Shown here: one piece after another, positions 28,896 through 44,110 of the stretch | How positions within the stretch are numbered: position 1 is the first letter of the stretch | Layout: the number at the start of each line of letters is the position of its first letter | NCBI RefSeq assembly: GCF_051020765.1 | Contig: NW_027469193.1 | Location: 1-64,000 of the forward strand | DNA: 64,000 bases | Source: Lasioglossum baleicum | Lineage: Eukaryota > Arthropoda > Insecta > Hymenoptera > Halictidae | Reading direction: 5' to 3' | Made by a program: the position numbers and the translations under genes | The notes under the pieces: model-generated | Databases searched by the model: none | What the model saw: the letters and a program-made list of their open reading frames with translations, nothing else | What the model was told of the DNA's origin: nothing

Positions 28896-31800
28896 AAAGC
28901 ATAGTCCATAACGCATAACGCATGACACATTACTCATAACGCATTACGCATAACGCATAACGCATAATGCATAACGCATTACGCATAACGCATAACGCTC
29001 AATGAAAAAGTCATAACGCATAACGCATATCGCATAACCCGTAAAGCACAACGCATAACACATAACGCATAACGCATAACACATAACGCATAACGCATAA
29101 CGCATAACGCATAACGCATAACGCATAACGCATAACGCATAACGCATAACGCATAACGGATAACGCATGACGCATAACGCATAACGCATAACGCATAACG
29201 CATAACGCATAACGCATAACGCATAACGCATAACGGATAACGCATGACGCATAACGGATAACCCACAACGCATAACGCATAAAGCATAACGAATAACGCA
29301 TATCGCATAACGTATAACGCTTAACGCATAACGCATAACGCATAACGCATAACGCGTAACGCATAACGGATAACGCATAACGCATAACGCATAACGCATA
29401 ACGCATAACGCATAACGCATAACGCATAACGCATAACGCATAACGCATAACGCATAACGCATAACGCATAACGCATAACGCATAACGCATAACGCATAAC
29501 GCATAACGCATAACGCATAACGCATAACGCATAACGCATAACGCATAACGCATAACGCATAACGAATAACGCATATCGCATAACGTATAACGCTTAACGC
29601 ATAACGCATAACGCATAACGCTTAACGCATAACGCATAACGCATAACGCATAACGCGTAACGCATAACGCATAACGCATAACGCATAACGCATAACGCAT
29701 AACGCATAACGCATAACGCATAACGCATAACGCATACCGCATAACGCATAACGCATAACGCATAACGGATAACGCATGACGCATAACGGATAACCCACAA
29801 CGCATAACGCATAAAGCATAACGAATAACGCATATCGCATAACGTATAACGCTTAACGCATAACGCATAACGCATAACGCATAACGCGTAACGCATAACG
29901 GATAACGCATAACGCATAACGCATAACGCATAACGCATAACGCATAACGCATAACGCATAACGCATAACGCATAACGCATAACGCATAACGCATAACGCA
30001 TAACGCATAACGCATAACGCATAACGCATAACGCATAACGCATAACGCATAACGCATAACGCATAACGCATAACGCATAACGCATAACGCATAACGCATA
30101 ACGCATAACGCATAACGCATAACGCATAACGCATAACGCATAACGCATAACGCATAACGCATAACGAATAACGCATAACGCATAACGCATGACGCATAAC
30201 GCATAACGCATAACGCATAACGCATAACGCATAACGCATAACGCGTAACGCATAACGGATAACGCATAACGGATAACGCATAACGCATAACGCATAACGC
30301 ATAACGCATAACGGATAAAGCATGACGCATAACGGATAACCCACAACGCATAACGCATAAAGCATAGTCCATAACGCATAACGCATGACACATTACTCAT
30401 AACGCATTACGCATAACGCTAACGCATAAGGCATAACGCATAACGCATAACGCATAACGCATAACGCATAACGCATAACGCATAACGCATAACGCATAAC
30501 GCATAACGCATAACGCATAACGCATAACGCATAACGCATAACGCATAACGCATAACGCATAACGCATAACGCATAACGCATAACGCATAACGCATAACGC
30601 ATAACGCATAACGCATAACGCATAACGCATAACGCATAACGCATAACGCATAACGCATAACGCATAACGCATAACGCATAACGAATAACGCATAACGCAT
30701 AACGCATAACGCATAACGCACAACGCATAACGCATAACGCATAACGCATAACGCATAACGCATAACGCATAACGCATGACGCATGACGCATAACGCATAA
30801 CGCATAACGCATAACGCATAACGCATAACGCATAACGCATAACGCATAACGCATAACGCATAACGCATAACGCATAACGAATAACGCATATCGCATAACG
30901 TATAACGCTTAACGCATAACGCATAACGCATAACGCATAACGCGTAACGCATAACGGATAACGCATAACGGATAACGCATAACGCATAACGCATAAAGCA
31001 TAACGGATAACGCATGACGCATAACGGATAACCCACAACGCATAACGCATAAAGCATAGTCCATAACGCATAACGCATGACACATTACTCATAACGCATT
31101 ACGCATAACGCATAACGCATAATGCATAACGCATTACGCATAACGCATAATGCATAACGCATTACGCATAACGCATAACGCTCAATGAAAAAGTCATAAC
31201 GCATAACGCATATCGCATAACCCGTAAAGCACAACGCATAACACATAACGCATAACGCATAACACATAACGCATAACGCATAACGCATAACGCATAACGC
31301 ATAACGCATAACGCATAACGCATAACGCATAACGCATAACGGATAACGCATGACGCATAACGCATAACGCATAACGCATAACGAATAACGCATAACGCAT
31401 AACGCATGACGCATAACGCATAACGCATAACGCATAACGCATAACGCATAACGCATAACGCGTAACGCATAACGGATAACGCATAACGGATAACGCATAA
31501 CGCATAACGCATAACGCATAACGCATAACGGATAAAGCATGACGCATAACGGATAACCCACAACGCATAACGCATAAAGCATAGTCCATAACGCATAACG
31601 CATGACACATTACTCATAACGCATTACGCATAACGCTAACGCATAAGGCATAACGCATAACGCATAACGCATAACGCATAACGCATAACGCATAACGCAT
31701 AACGCATAACGCATAACGCATAACGCATAACGCATAACGCATAACGCATAACGCATAACGCATAACGCATAACGCATAACGCATAACGCATAACGCATAA

Positions 31801-34800
31801 CGCATAACGCATAACGCATAACGCATAACGCATAACGCATAACGCATAACGCATAACGCATAACGCATAACGCATAACGCATAACGCATAACGCATAACG
31901 AATAACGCATAACGCATAACGCATAACGCATAACGCACAACGCATAACGCATAACGCATAACGCATAACGCATAACGCATAACGCATAACGCATAACGCA
32001 TGACGCATGACGCATAACGCATAACGCATAACGCATAACGCATAACGCATAACGCATAACGCATAACGCATAACGCATAACGCATAACGCATAACGCATA
32101 ACGAATAACGCATATCGCATAACGTATAACGCTTAACGCATAACGCATAACGCATAACGCATAACGCGTAACGCATAACGGATAACGCATAACGGATAAC
32201 GCATAACGCATAACGCATAAAGCATAACGGATAACGCATGACGCATAACGGATAACCCACAACGCATAACGCATAAAGCATAGTCCATAACGCATAACGC
32301 ATGACACATTACTCATAACGCATTACGCATAACGCATAACGCATAATGCATAACGCATTACGCATAACGCATAATGCATAACGCATTACGCATAACGCAT
32401 AACGCTCAATGAAAAAGTCATAACGCATAACGCATATCGCATAACCCGTAAAGCACAACGCATAACACATAACGCATAACGCATAACACATAACGCATAA
32501 CGCATAACGCATAACGCATAACGCATAACGCATAACGCATAACGCATAACGCATAACGCATAACGGATAACGCATGACGCATAACGCATAACGCATAACG
32601 CATAACGCATAACGCATAACGCATAACGCATAACGCATAACGCATAACGCATAACGCATAACGCATAACGCATAACGCATAACGCATAACGCATAACGCA
32701 TAACGCATAACGCATAACGCATAACGCATAACGCATAACGCATAACGCATAACGCATAACGCATAACGCATAACGCATAACGCATAACGCATAACGCACA
32801 ACGCATAACGCATAACGCATAACGCATAACGCATAACGCATAACGCATAACGCATAACGCATAACGCATAACGAATAACGCATAACGCATAACGCATGAC
32901 GCATAACGCATAACGCATAACGCATAACGCATAACGCATAACGCATAACGCGTAACGCATAACGGATAACGCATAACGCATAAGGCATAACGCATAACGC
33001 ATAACGCATAACGCATAACGCATAACGCATAACGCATAACGCATAACGCATAACGCATAACGCATAACGCATAACGCATAACGCATAACGCATAACGCAT
33101 AACGCATAACGCATAACGCATAACGCATAACGCATAACGCATAACGCATAACGCATAACGCATAACGCATAACGCATAACGCATAACGCATAACGCATAA
33201 CGCATAACGCATAACGCATAACGCATAACGCATAACGAATAACGCATAACGCATAACGCATAACGCATAACGCACAACGCATAACGCATAACGCATAACG
33301 CATAACGCATAACGCATAACGCATAACGCATGACGCATGACGCATAACGCATAACGCATAACGCATAACGCATAACGCATAACGCATAACGCATAACGCA
33401 TAACGCATAACGCATAACGCATAACGCATAACGCATAACGCATAACGCATAACGCATAACGCATAACGCATAACGCATAACGCATAACGCATAACGCATA
33501 ACGCATAACGCATAACGCATAACGCATAACGCATAACGCATAACGCATAACGCATAACGCATAACGCATAACGCATAACGCATAACGCATAACGCATAAC
33601 GTATAACGCTTAACGCATAACGCATAACGCATAACGCATAACGCGTAACGCATAACGCATAACGCATAACGCATAACGCATAACGCATAACGCATAACGC
33701 ATAACGCATAACGCATACCGCATAACGCATAACGCATAACGCATAACGGATAACGCATGACGCATAACGGATAACCCACAACGCATAACGCATAAAGCAT
33801 AACGAATAACGCATATCGCATAACGTATAACGCTTAACGCATAACGCATAACGCATAACGCATAACGCGTAACGCATAACGGATAACGCATAACGCATAA
33901 CGCATAACGCATAACGCATAACGCATAACGCATAACGCATAACGCATAACGCATAACGCATAACGCATAACGCATAACGCATAACGCATAACGCATAACG
34001 CATAACGCATAACGCATAACGCATAACGCATAACGCATAACGCATAACGCATAACGAATAACGCATATCGCATAACGTATAACGCTTAACGCATAACGCA
34101 TAACGCATAACGCATAACGCGTAACGCATAACGGATAACGCATAACGGATAACGCATAACGCATAACGCATAAAGCATAACGGATAACGCATGACGCATA
34201 ACGGATAACCCACAACGCATAACGCATAAAGCATAGTCCATAACGCATAACGCATGACACATTACTCATAACGCATTACGCATAACGCATAACGCATAAT
34301 GCATAACGCATTACGCATAACGCATAACGCTCAATGAAAAAGTCATAACGCATAACGCATATCGCATAACCCGTAAAGCACAACGCATAACACATAACGC
34401 ATAACGCATAACACATAACGCATAACGCATAACGCATAACGCATTACGCATAACGCATAACGCATAACGCATAACGCATAACGCATAACGGATAACGCAT
34501 GACGCATAACGCATAACGCATAACGCATAACGCATAACGCATAACGCATAACGCATAACGCATAACGCATAACGCATAACGCATAACGCATAACGCATAA
34601 CGCATAACGAATAACGCATAACGCATAACGCATAACGCATAACGCACAACGCATAACGCATAACGCATAACGCATAACGCATAACGCATAACGCATAACG
34701 CATAACGCATGACGCATGACGCATAACGCATAACGCATAACGCATAACGCATAACGCATAACGCATAACGCATAACGCATAACGCATAACGCATAACGCA

Positions 34801-37637
34801 TAACGCATAACGCATAACGCATAACGCATAACGCATAACGCATAACGCATAACGCATAACGCATAACGCATAACGCATAACGCATAACGCATAACGCATA
34901 ACGCATAACGCATAACGCATAACGCATAACGCATAACGCATAACGCATAACGCATAACGCATAACGCATAACGCATAACGCATAACGCATAACGCATAAC
35001 GCATAACGCATAACGCATAACGCATAACGCATAACGCATAACGCATAACGCATAACGCATAACGCATAACGCATAACGTATAACGCTTAACGCATAACGC
35101 ATAACGCATAACGCATAACGCGTAACGCATAACGCATAACGCATAACGCATAACGCATAACGCATAACGCATAACGCATAACGCATAACGCATACCGCAT
35201 AACGCATAACGCATAACGCATAACGGATAACGCATGACGCATAACGGATAACCCACAACGCATAACGCATAAAGCATAACGAATAACGCATATCGCATAA
35301 CGTATAACGCTTAACGCATAACGCATAACGCATAACGCATAACGCGTAACGCATAACGGATAACGCATAACGCATAACGCATAACGCATAACGCATAACG
35401 CATAACGCATAACGCATAACGCATAACGCATAACGCATAACGCATAACGCATAACGCATAACGCATAACGCATAACGCATAACGCATAACGCATAACGCA
35501 TAACGCATAACGCATAACGCATAACGCATAACGCATAACGCATAACGCATAACGAATAACGCATATCGCATAACGTATAACGCTTAACGCATAACGCATA
35601 ACGCATAACGCATAACGCGTAACACATAACGGATAACGCATAACGCATAACGCATAACGCATAACGCATAACGCATAACGCATAACGCATAACGCATAAC
35701 GCATAACGCATAACGCATAACGCATAACGCATAACGCATAACGCATAACGCATAACGCATAACGCATAACGCATAACGCATAACGCATAACGCATAACGC
35801 ATAACGCATAACGCATAACGCATAACGCATAACGCATAACGCATAACGCATAACGCATAACGAATAACGCATATCGCATAACGTATAACGCTTAACGCAT
35901 AACGCATAACGCATAACGCATAACGCGTAACGCATAACGGATAACGCATAACGGATAACGCATAACGCATAACGCATAAAGCATAACGGATAACGCATGA
36001 CGCATAACGGATAACCCACAACGCATAACGCATAAAGCATAGTCCATAACGCATAACGCATGACACATTACTCATAACGCATTACGCATAACGCATAACG
36101 CATAATGCATAACGCATTACGCATAACGCATAACGCTCAATGAAAAAGTCATAACGCATAACGCATATCGCATAACCCGTAAAGCACAACGCATAACACA
36201 TAACGCATAACGCATAACACATAACGCATAACGCATAACGCATAACGCATTACGCATAACGCATAACGCATAACGCATAACGCATAACGCATAACGGATA
36301 ACGCATGACGCATAACGCATAACGCATAACGCATAACGCATAACGCATAACGCATAACGCATAACGCATAACGCATAACGCATAACGCATAACGCATAAC
36401 GCATAACGCATAACGAATAACGCATAACGCATAACGCATAACGCATAACGCACAACGCATAACGCATAACGCATAACGCATAACGCATAACGCATAACGC
36501 ATAACGCATAACGCATGACGCATGACGCATAACGCATAACGCATAACGCATAACGCATAACGCATAACGCATAACGCATAACGCATAACGCATAACGCAT
36601 AACGCATAACGCATAACGCATAACGCATAACGCATAACGCATAACGCATAACGCATAACGCATAACGCATAACGCATAACGCATAACGCATAACGCATAA
36701 CGCATAACGCATAACGCATAACGCATAACGCATAACGCATAACGCATAACGCATAACGCATAACGCATAACGCATAACGCATAACGCATAACGCATAACG
36801 CATAACGCATAACGCATAACGCATAACGCATAACGCATAACGCATAACGCATAACGCATAACGCATAACGCATAACGCATAACGCATAACGTATAACGCT
36901 TAACGCATAACGCATAACGCATAACGCATAACGCGTAACGCATAACGCATAACGCATAACGCATAACGCATAACGCATAACGCATAACGCATAACGCATA
37001 ACGCATACCGCATAACGCATAACGCATAACGCATAACGGATAACGCATGACGCATAACGGATAACCCACAACGCATAACGCATAAAGCATAACGAATAAC
37101 GCATATCGCATAACGTATAACGCTTAACGCATAACGCATAACGCATAACGCATAACGCGTAACGCATAACGGATAACGCATAACGCATAACGCATAACGC
37201 ATAACGCATAACGCATAACGCATAACGCATAACGCATAACGCATAACGCATAACGCATAACGCATAACGCATAACGCATAACGCATAACGCATAACGCAT
37301 AACGCATAACGCATAACGCATAACGCATAACGCATAACGCATAACGCATAACGCATAACGCATAACGAATAACGCATATCGCATAACGTATAACGCTTAA
37401 CGCATAACGCATAACGCATAACGCATAACGCGTAACGCATAACGGATAACGCATAACGGATAACGCATAACGCATAACGCATAAAGCATAACGGATAACG
37501 CATGACGCATAACGGATAACCCACAACGCATAACGCATAAAGCATAGTCCATAACGCATAACGCATGACACATTACTCATAACGCATTACGCATAACGCA
37601 TAACGCATAATGCATAACGCATTACGCATAACGCATA
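28896..37637 (+). repeat. Array domain 5: J-C higher-order repeats
   Basis: J modules (position of the TAGTCC core) lie at 28,902, 30,365, 31,057, 31,582, 32,281, 34,234, 36,040 and 37,545. C cassettes follow at 28,997, 31,180, 32,404, 34,329 and 36,135. J to C is 95 bp in most copies and 123 bp in two (four extra units, where the GCATAAT/GCATTAC pair is doubled). From 32,281 on, J modules are spaced 1,953, 1,806 and 1,505 bp apart, all multiples of 7. The J-J doublets at 30,365/31,057 and 31,582/32,281 resemble those of domain 3, and each carries the 6-bp GCTAAC unit (30,418 and 31,635). Confidence 0.88.
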
Positions 37638-37688
37638 AGGCTCAATGAAAAAGTCATAACGCATAACGCATAACGCATAACGTATAAC

Positions 37689-38241
37689 GCATAACGCATA
37701 ACGCATAACGCATAACGCATAACGCATAACGCATAACGCATAACGCATAACGCATAACGCATAACGCATAACGCATAACGCATAACGCATAACGCATAAC
37801 GCATAACGCATAACGCATAACGCATAACGCATAACGCATAACGCATAACGCATAACGCATAACGCATAACGCATAACGCATAACGCATAACGCATAACGC
37901 ATAACGCATAACGCATAACGCATAACGCATAACGCATAACGCATAACGCATAACGCATAACGCATAACGCATAACGCATAACGCATAACGCATAACGCAT
38001 AACGCATAACGCATAACGCATAACGCATAACGCATAACGCATAACGCATAACGCATAACGCATAACGCATAACGCATAACGCATAACGCATAACGCATAA
38101 CGCATAACGCATAACGCATAACGCATAACGCATAACGCATAACGCATAACGCATAACGCATAACGCATAACGCATAACGCATAACGCATAACGCATAACG
38201 CATAACGCATAACGCATAACGCATAACGCATAACGCATAAC
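37689..38241 (+). repeat. Pure consensus tract, 79 units (domain 6, first)
   Basis: It starts directly after the GTATAAC at 37,682 that follows the C cassette at 37,640 and ends at a GCATGAC at 38,242. Related tracts are at 41,049 and 42,841. Between this tract and the GCAGAAC pair it has two interspersed GCATGAC units that the other two lack. Confidence 0.85.
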
Positions 38242-41048
38242 GCATGACGCATAACGCATGACGCATAACGCATAACGCAGAACGCAGAACGCATAACGCA
38301 TAACGCATGACGCATAACGCATGACGCATAACGCATAACGCATAACGCATAACGCATAACGCATAACGCAAAACGCATAACGCATAACGCATAACGTATA
38401 ACGCTTAACGCATAACGCATAACGCATAACGCATAACGCATAACGCATAACGCATAACGCATAACGCATAACGCATAACGCATAACGCATAACGCATAAC
38501 GCATGACGCATGACGCATGACGCATAACGCATAACGCATAACGAATAACGCATATCGCATAACGTATAACGCTTAACGCATAACGCATAACGCATAACGC
38601 ATAACGCATAACGCATAACGCATAACGCATAACGCATAACGCATAACGCATAACGCATAACGCATAACGCATAACGCATAACGCATAACGCATAACGCAT
38701 AACGCATAACGCATAACGCATAACGCATAACGCATAACGCATAACGCATAACGCATAACGCATAACGCATAACGCATAACTCATAACGCATAACGCATAA
38801 CGGATAACGCATAACGCATAACGCATAACGCATAACGCATAACGCGTAACGCATAACGGATAACGCATAACGCATAACGCATAACGCATAACGCATAACG
38901 CATAACGCATAACGCATAACGCATAACGCATAACGCATAACGCATAACGCATAACGCATAACGGATAACGCATAACGGATAACGCATAACGCATAACGCA
39001 TAACGCATAACGCATAACGCATAACGGATAACGCATGACGCATAACGGATAACCCACAACGCATAACGCATAAAGCATAGTCCATAACGCATAACGCATG
39101 ACACATTACTCATAACGCATTACGCATAACGCATAACGCATAACGCATAACGCATAACGCATAACGCATAACGCATAACGCATAACGCATAACGCATAAC
39201 GCATAACGCATAACGCATGACACATTACTCATAACGCATTACGCATAACGCATAACGCATAACGCATAACGCATAACGCATAACGCATAACGCATAACGC
39301 ATAACGCATAACGCATAACGCATAACGCATAAAGCATAACGGATAACGCATGACGCATAACGGATAACCCACAACGCATAACGCATAAAGCATAGTCCAT
39401 AACGCATAACGCATGACACATTACTCATAACGCATTACGCATAACGCATAACGCATAACGCATAACGCATAATGCATAACGCATTACGCATAACGCATAA
39501 CGCTCAATGAAAAAGTCATAACGCATAACGCATATCGCATAACCCGTAAAGCACAACGCATAACACATAACGCATAACGCATAACGCATAACGCATAACG
39601 CATAACGCATAACGCATAACGCATAAGGCATAACGCATAACGCATAACGCATAACGCATAACGCATAACGGATAACGCATGACGCATAACGCATAACGCA
39701 TAACGCATAACGCATAACGCATAACGCGTAACGCATAACGCATAACGCATAACGCATAACGCATAACGCATAACGTATAACGCATAACGCATAACGCATA
39801 ACGCATAACACATAACGCATAACGCATAACGCATAACGCATAACGCATAACGCATAACGCATAACGCATAACGCATAACGCATAACGCATAACGCATAAC
39901 GCATAACGCATAACGCATAACGCATAACGCATAACGCATAACGCATAACGCATGACACATTACTCATAACGCATTACGCATAACGCATAACGCATAACGC
40001 ATAACGCATAACGCATAACGCATAACGCATAACGCATAACGCATAACGCATAACGCATAACGCATAACGCATAACGCATAACGCATAAAGCATAACGGAT
40101 AACGCATGACGCATAACGGATAACCCACAACGCATAACGCATAAAGCATAGTCCATAACGCATAACGCATGACACATTACTCATAACGCATTACGCATAA
40201 CGCATAACGCATAACGCATAATGCATAACGCATTACGCATAACGCATAACGCTCAATGAAAAAGTCATAACGCATAACGCATATCGCATAACCCGTAAAG
40301 CACAACGCATAACACATAACGAATAACGCATAACGCATAACGCATAACGCATAACGCATAACGCATAACGCATAACGCATAACGCATAACGCATAACGCA
40401 TAACGCATAACGCATAACGCATAACGCATAACGGATAACGCATGACGCATAACGCATAACGCATAACGCATAACGCATAACGCGTAACGCATAACGCATA
40501 ACGCATAACGCATAACGCATAACGCATAACGCATAACGCATAACGCATAACGCATAACGCATAACGCATAACGCATAACGCATAACGCATAACGCATAAC
40601 GCATAACGCATAACGGATAACGCATGACGCATAACGCATAACGCATAACGCATAACGCATAACGCATAACGCATAACGCGTAACGCATAACGCATAACGC
40701 ATAACGCATAACGCATAACGCATAACGCATAACGCATAACGCATAACGCATAACGCATAACGCATAACGCATAACGCATAACGCATAACGCATAACGCAT
40801 GACGCATAACGGATAACCCATAACGCATAACGCATAAAGCATAGTCCATAACGGATAACGCATGACGCATAACGGATAACCCATAACGCTTAACGCATAA
40901 AGCATAGTCCATAACGCATAACGCATGACACATTACTCATAACGCATTACGCATAACGCATAACGCATAATGCATAACGCATTACGCATAACGCATAAGG
41001 CTCAATGAAAAAGTCATAACGCATAACGCATAACGCATAACGTATAAC

Positions 41049-41678
41049 GCATAACGCATAACGCATAACGCATAACGCATAACGCATAACGCATAACGCA
41101 TAACGCATAACGCATAACGCATAACGCATAACGCATAACGCATAACGCATAACGCATAACGCATAACGCATAACGCATAACGCATAACGCATAACGCATA
41201 ACGCATAACGCATAACGCATAACGCATAACGCATAACGCATAACGCATAACGCATAACGCATAACGCATAACGCATAACGCATAACGCATAACGCATAAC
41301 GCATAACGCATAACGCATAACGCATAACGCATAACGCATAACGCATAACGCATAACGCATAACGCATAACGCATAACGCATAACGCATAACGCATAACGC
41401 ATAACGCATAACGCATAACGCATAACGCATAACGCATAACGCATAACGCATAACGCATAACGCATAACGCATAACGCATAACGCATAACGCATAACGCAT
41501 AACGCATAACGCATAACGCATAACGCATAACGCATAACGCATAACGCATAACGCATAACGCATAACGCATAACGCATAACGCATAACGCATAACGCATAA
41601 CGCATAACGCATAACGCATAACGCATAACGCATAACGCATAACGCATAACGCATAACGCATAACGCATAACGCATAAC
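41049..41678 (+). repeat. Pure consensus tract, 90 units (domain 6, second)
   Basis: It lies between GTATAAC at 41,042 and the GCAGAAC pair at 41,679. It is the paralogue of the tracts at 37,689 and 42,841. Confidence 0.85.
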
Positions 41679-42840
41679 GCAGAACGCAGAACGCATAACG
41701 CATAACGCATGACGCATGACGCATGACGCATAACGCATAACGCATAACGCATAACGCATAACGCATAACGCATAACGCATAACGCATAACGCATAACGCA
41801 TAACGTATAACGCTTAACGCATAACGCATAACGCATAACGCATAACGCATAACGCATAACGCATAACGCATAACGCATAACGCATAACGCATAACGCATA
41901 ACGCATAACGCATAACGCATAACGCATAACGCATAACGCATAACGCATAACGCATAACGCATAACGCATAACGCATAACGCATAACGCATAACGCATAAC
42001 GCATAACGCATAACGCATAACGCATAACGCATAACGCATAACGCATAACGCATAACGCATAACGCATAACGCATAACGCATAACGCATAACGCATAACGC
42101 ATAACGCATAACGCATAACGCATAACGCATAACGCATAACGCATAACGCATAACGCATAACGCATAACGCATAACGCATAACGCATAACGCATAACGCAT
42201 AACGCATAACGCATAACGCATAACGCATAACGGATAACGCATGACGCATAACGCATAACGCATAACGCATAACGCATAACGCGTAACGCATAACGCATAA
42301 CGCATAACGCATAACGCATAACGCATAACGCATAACGCATAACGCATAACGCATAACGCATAACGCATAACGCATAACGCATAACGCATAACGCATAACG
42401 CATAACGGATAACGCATGACGCATAACGCATAACGCATAACGCATAACGCATAACGCATAACGCATAACGCGTAACGCATAACGCATAACGCATAACGCA
42501 TAACGCATAACGCATAACGCATAACGCATAACGCATAACGCATAACGCATAACGCATAACGCATAACGCATAACGCATAACGCATAACGCATGACGCATA
42601 ACGGATAACCCATAACGCATAACGCATAAAGCATAGTCCATAACGGATAACGCATGACGCATAACGGATAACCCATAACGCTTAACGCATAAAGCATAGT
42701 CCATAACGCATAACGCATGACACATTACTCATAACGCATTACGCATAACGCATAACGCATAATGCATAACGCATTACGCATAACGCATAAGGCTCAATGA
42801 AAAAGTCATAACGCATAACGCATAACGCATAACGTATAAC

Positions 42841-43519
42841 GCATAACGCATAACGCATAACGCATAACGCATAACGCATAACGCATAACGCATAACGCAT
42901 AACGCATAACGCATAACGCATAACGCATAACGCATAACGCATAACGCATAACGCATAACGCATAACGCATAACGCATAACGCATAACGCATAACGCATAA
43001 CGCATAACGCATAACGCATAACGCATAACGCATAACGCATAACGCATAACGCATAACGCATAACGCATAACGCATAACGCATAACGCATAACGCATAACG
43101 CATAACGCATAACGCATAACGCATAACGCATAACGCATAACGCATAACGCATAACGCATAACGCATAACGCATAACGCATAACGCATAACGCATAACGCA
43201 TAACGCATAACGCATAACGCATAACGCATAACGCATAACGCATAACGCATAACGCATAACGCATAACGCATAACGCATAACGCATAACGCATAACGCATA
43301 ACGCATAACGCATAACGCATAACGCATAACGCATAACGCATAACGCATAACGCATAACGCATAACGCATAACGCATAACGCATAACGCATAACGCATAAC
43401 GCATAACGCATAACGCATAACGCATAACGCATAACGCATAACGCATAACGCATAACGCATAACGCATAACGCATAACGCATAACGCATAACGCATAACGC
43501 ATAACGCATAACGCATAAC
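42841..43519 (+). repeat. Pure consensus tract, 97 units (domain 6, third)
   Basis: It lies between GTATAAC at 42,834 and the GCAGAAC pair at 43,520. It has the same flanks as the 90-unit tract at 41,049 but is seven units longer. Confidence 0.85.
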
Positions 43520-44110
43520 GCAGAACGCAGAACGCATAACGCATAACGCATGACGCATAACGCATGACGCATAACGCATAACGCATAACGCATAACGCAT
43601 AACGCATAACGCATAACGCATAACGCATAACGCATAACGCATAACGTATAACGCTTAACGCATAACGCATAACGCATAACGCATAACGCATAACGCATAA
43701 CGCATAACGCATAACGCATAACGCATAACGCATAACGCATAACGCATAACGCATAACGCATAACGCATAACGCATAACGCATAACGCATAACGCATAACG
43801 CATAACGCATAACGCATAACGCATAACGCATAACGCATAACGCATAACTCATAACGCATAACGCATAACGCATAACGCATAACGCATAACGCATAACGCA
43901 TAACGCATAACGCATAACGCATAACGCATAACGCATAACGCATAACGCATAACGCATAACGCATAACGCATAACGCATAACGCATAACGCATAACGCATA
44001 ACGCATAACGCATAACGCATAACGCATAACGGATAACGCATAACGCATAACGCATAACGGATAACGCATGACGCATAACGGATAACCCACAACGCATAAC
44101 GCATAAAGCA

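Larger units (their letters stand above)
37638..44110 (+). repeat. Array domain 6: repeats with very long pure tracts
   Basis: Three C cassettes at 37,640, 41,000 and 42,792 share a private change: the preceding unit is GCATAAG. They also lack the GCATATC/CCGTAAA tail seen elsewhere. Each is followed by GTATAAC, a long pure tract, then a pair of GCAGAAC units (38,277, 41,679, 43,520). Two ordinary C cassettes (39,502, 40,251) lie between the first and second. J cores occur at 39,078, 39,393, 40,149, 40,842, 40,905, 42,634, 42,697 and 44,111. Those at 40,842 and 42,634 lack the ACATTAC part, and two ACATTAC parts near 39,220 and 39,955 lack the TAGTCC core, so the J module is being split and recombined here. 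Confidence 0.85.
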
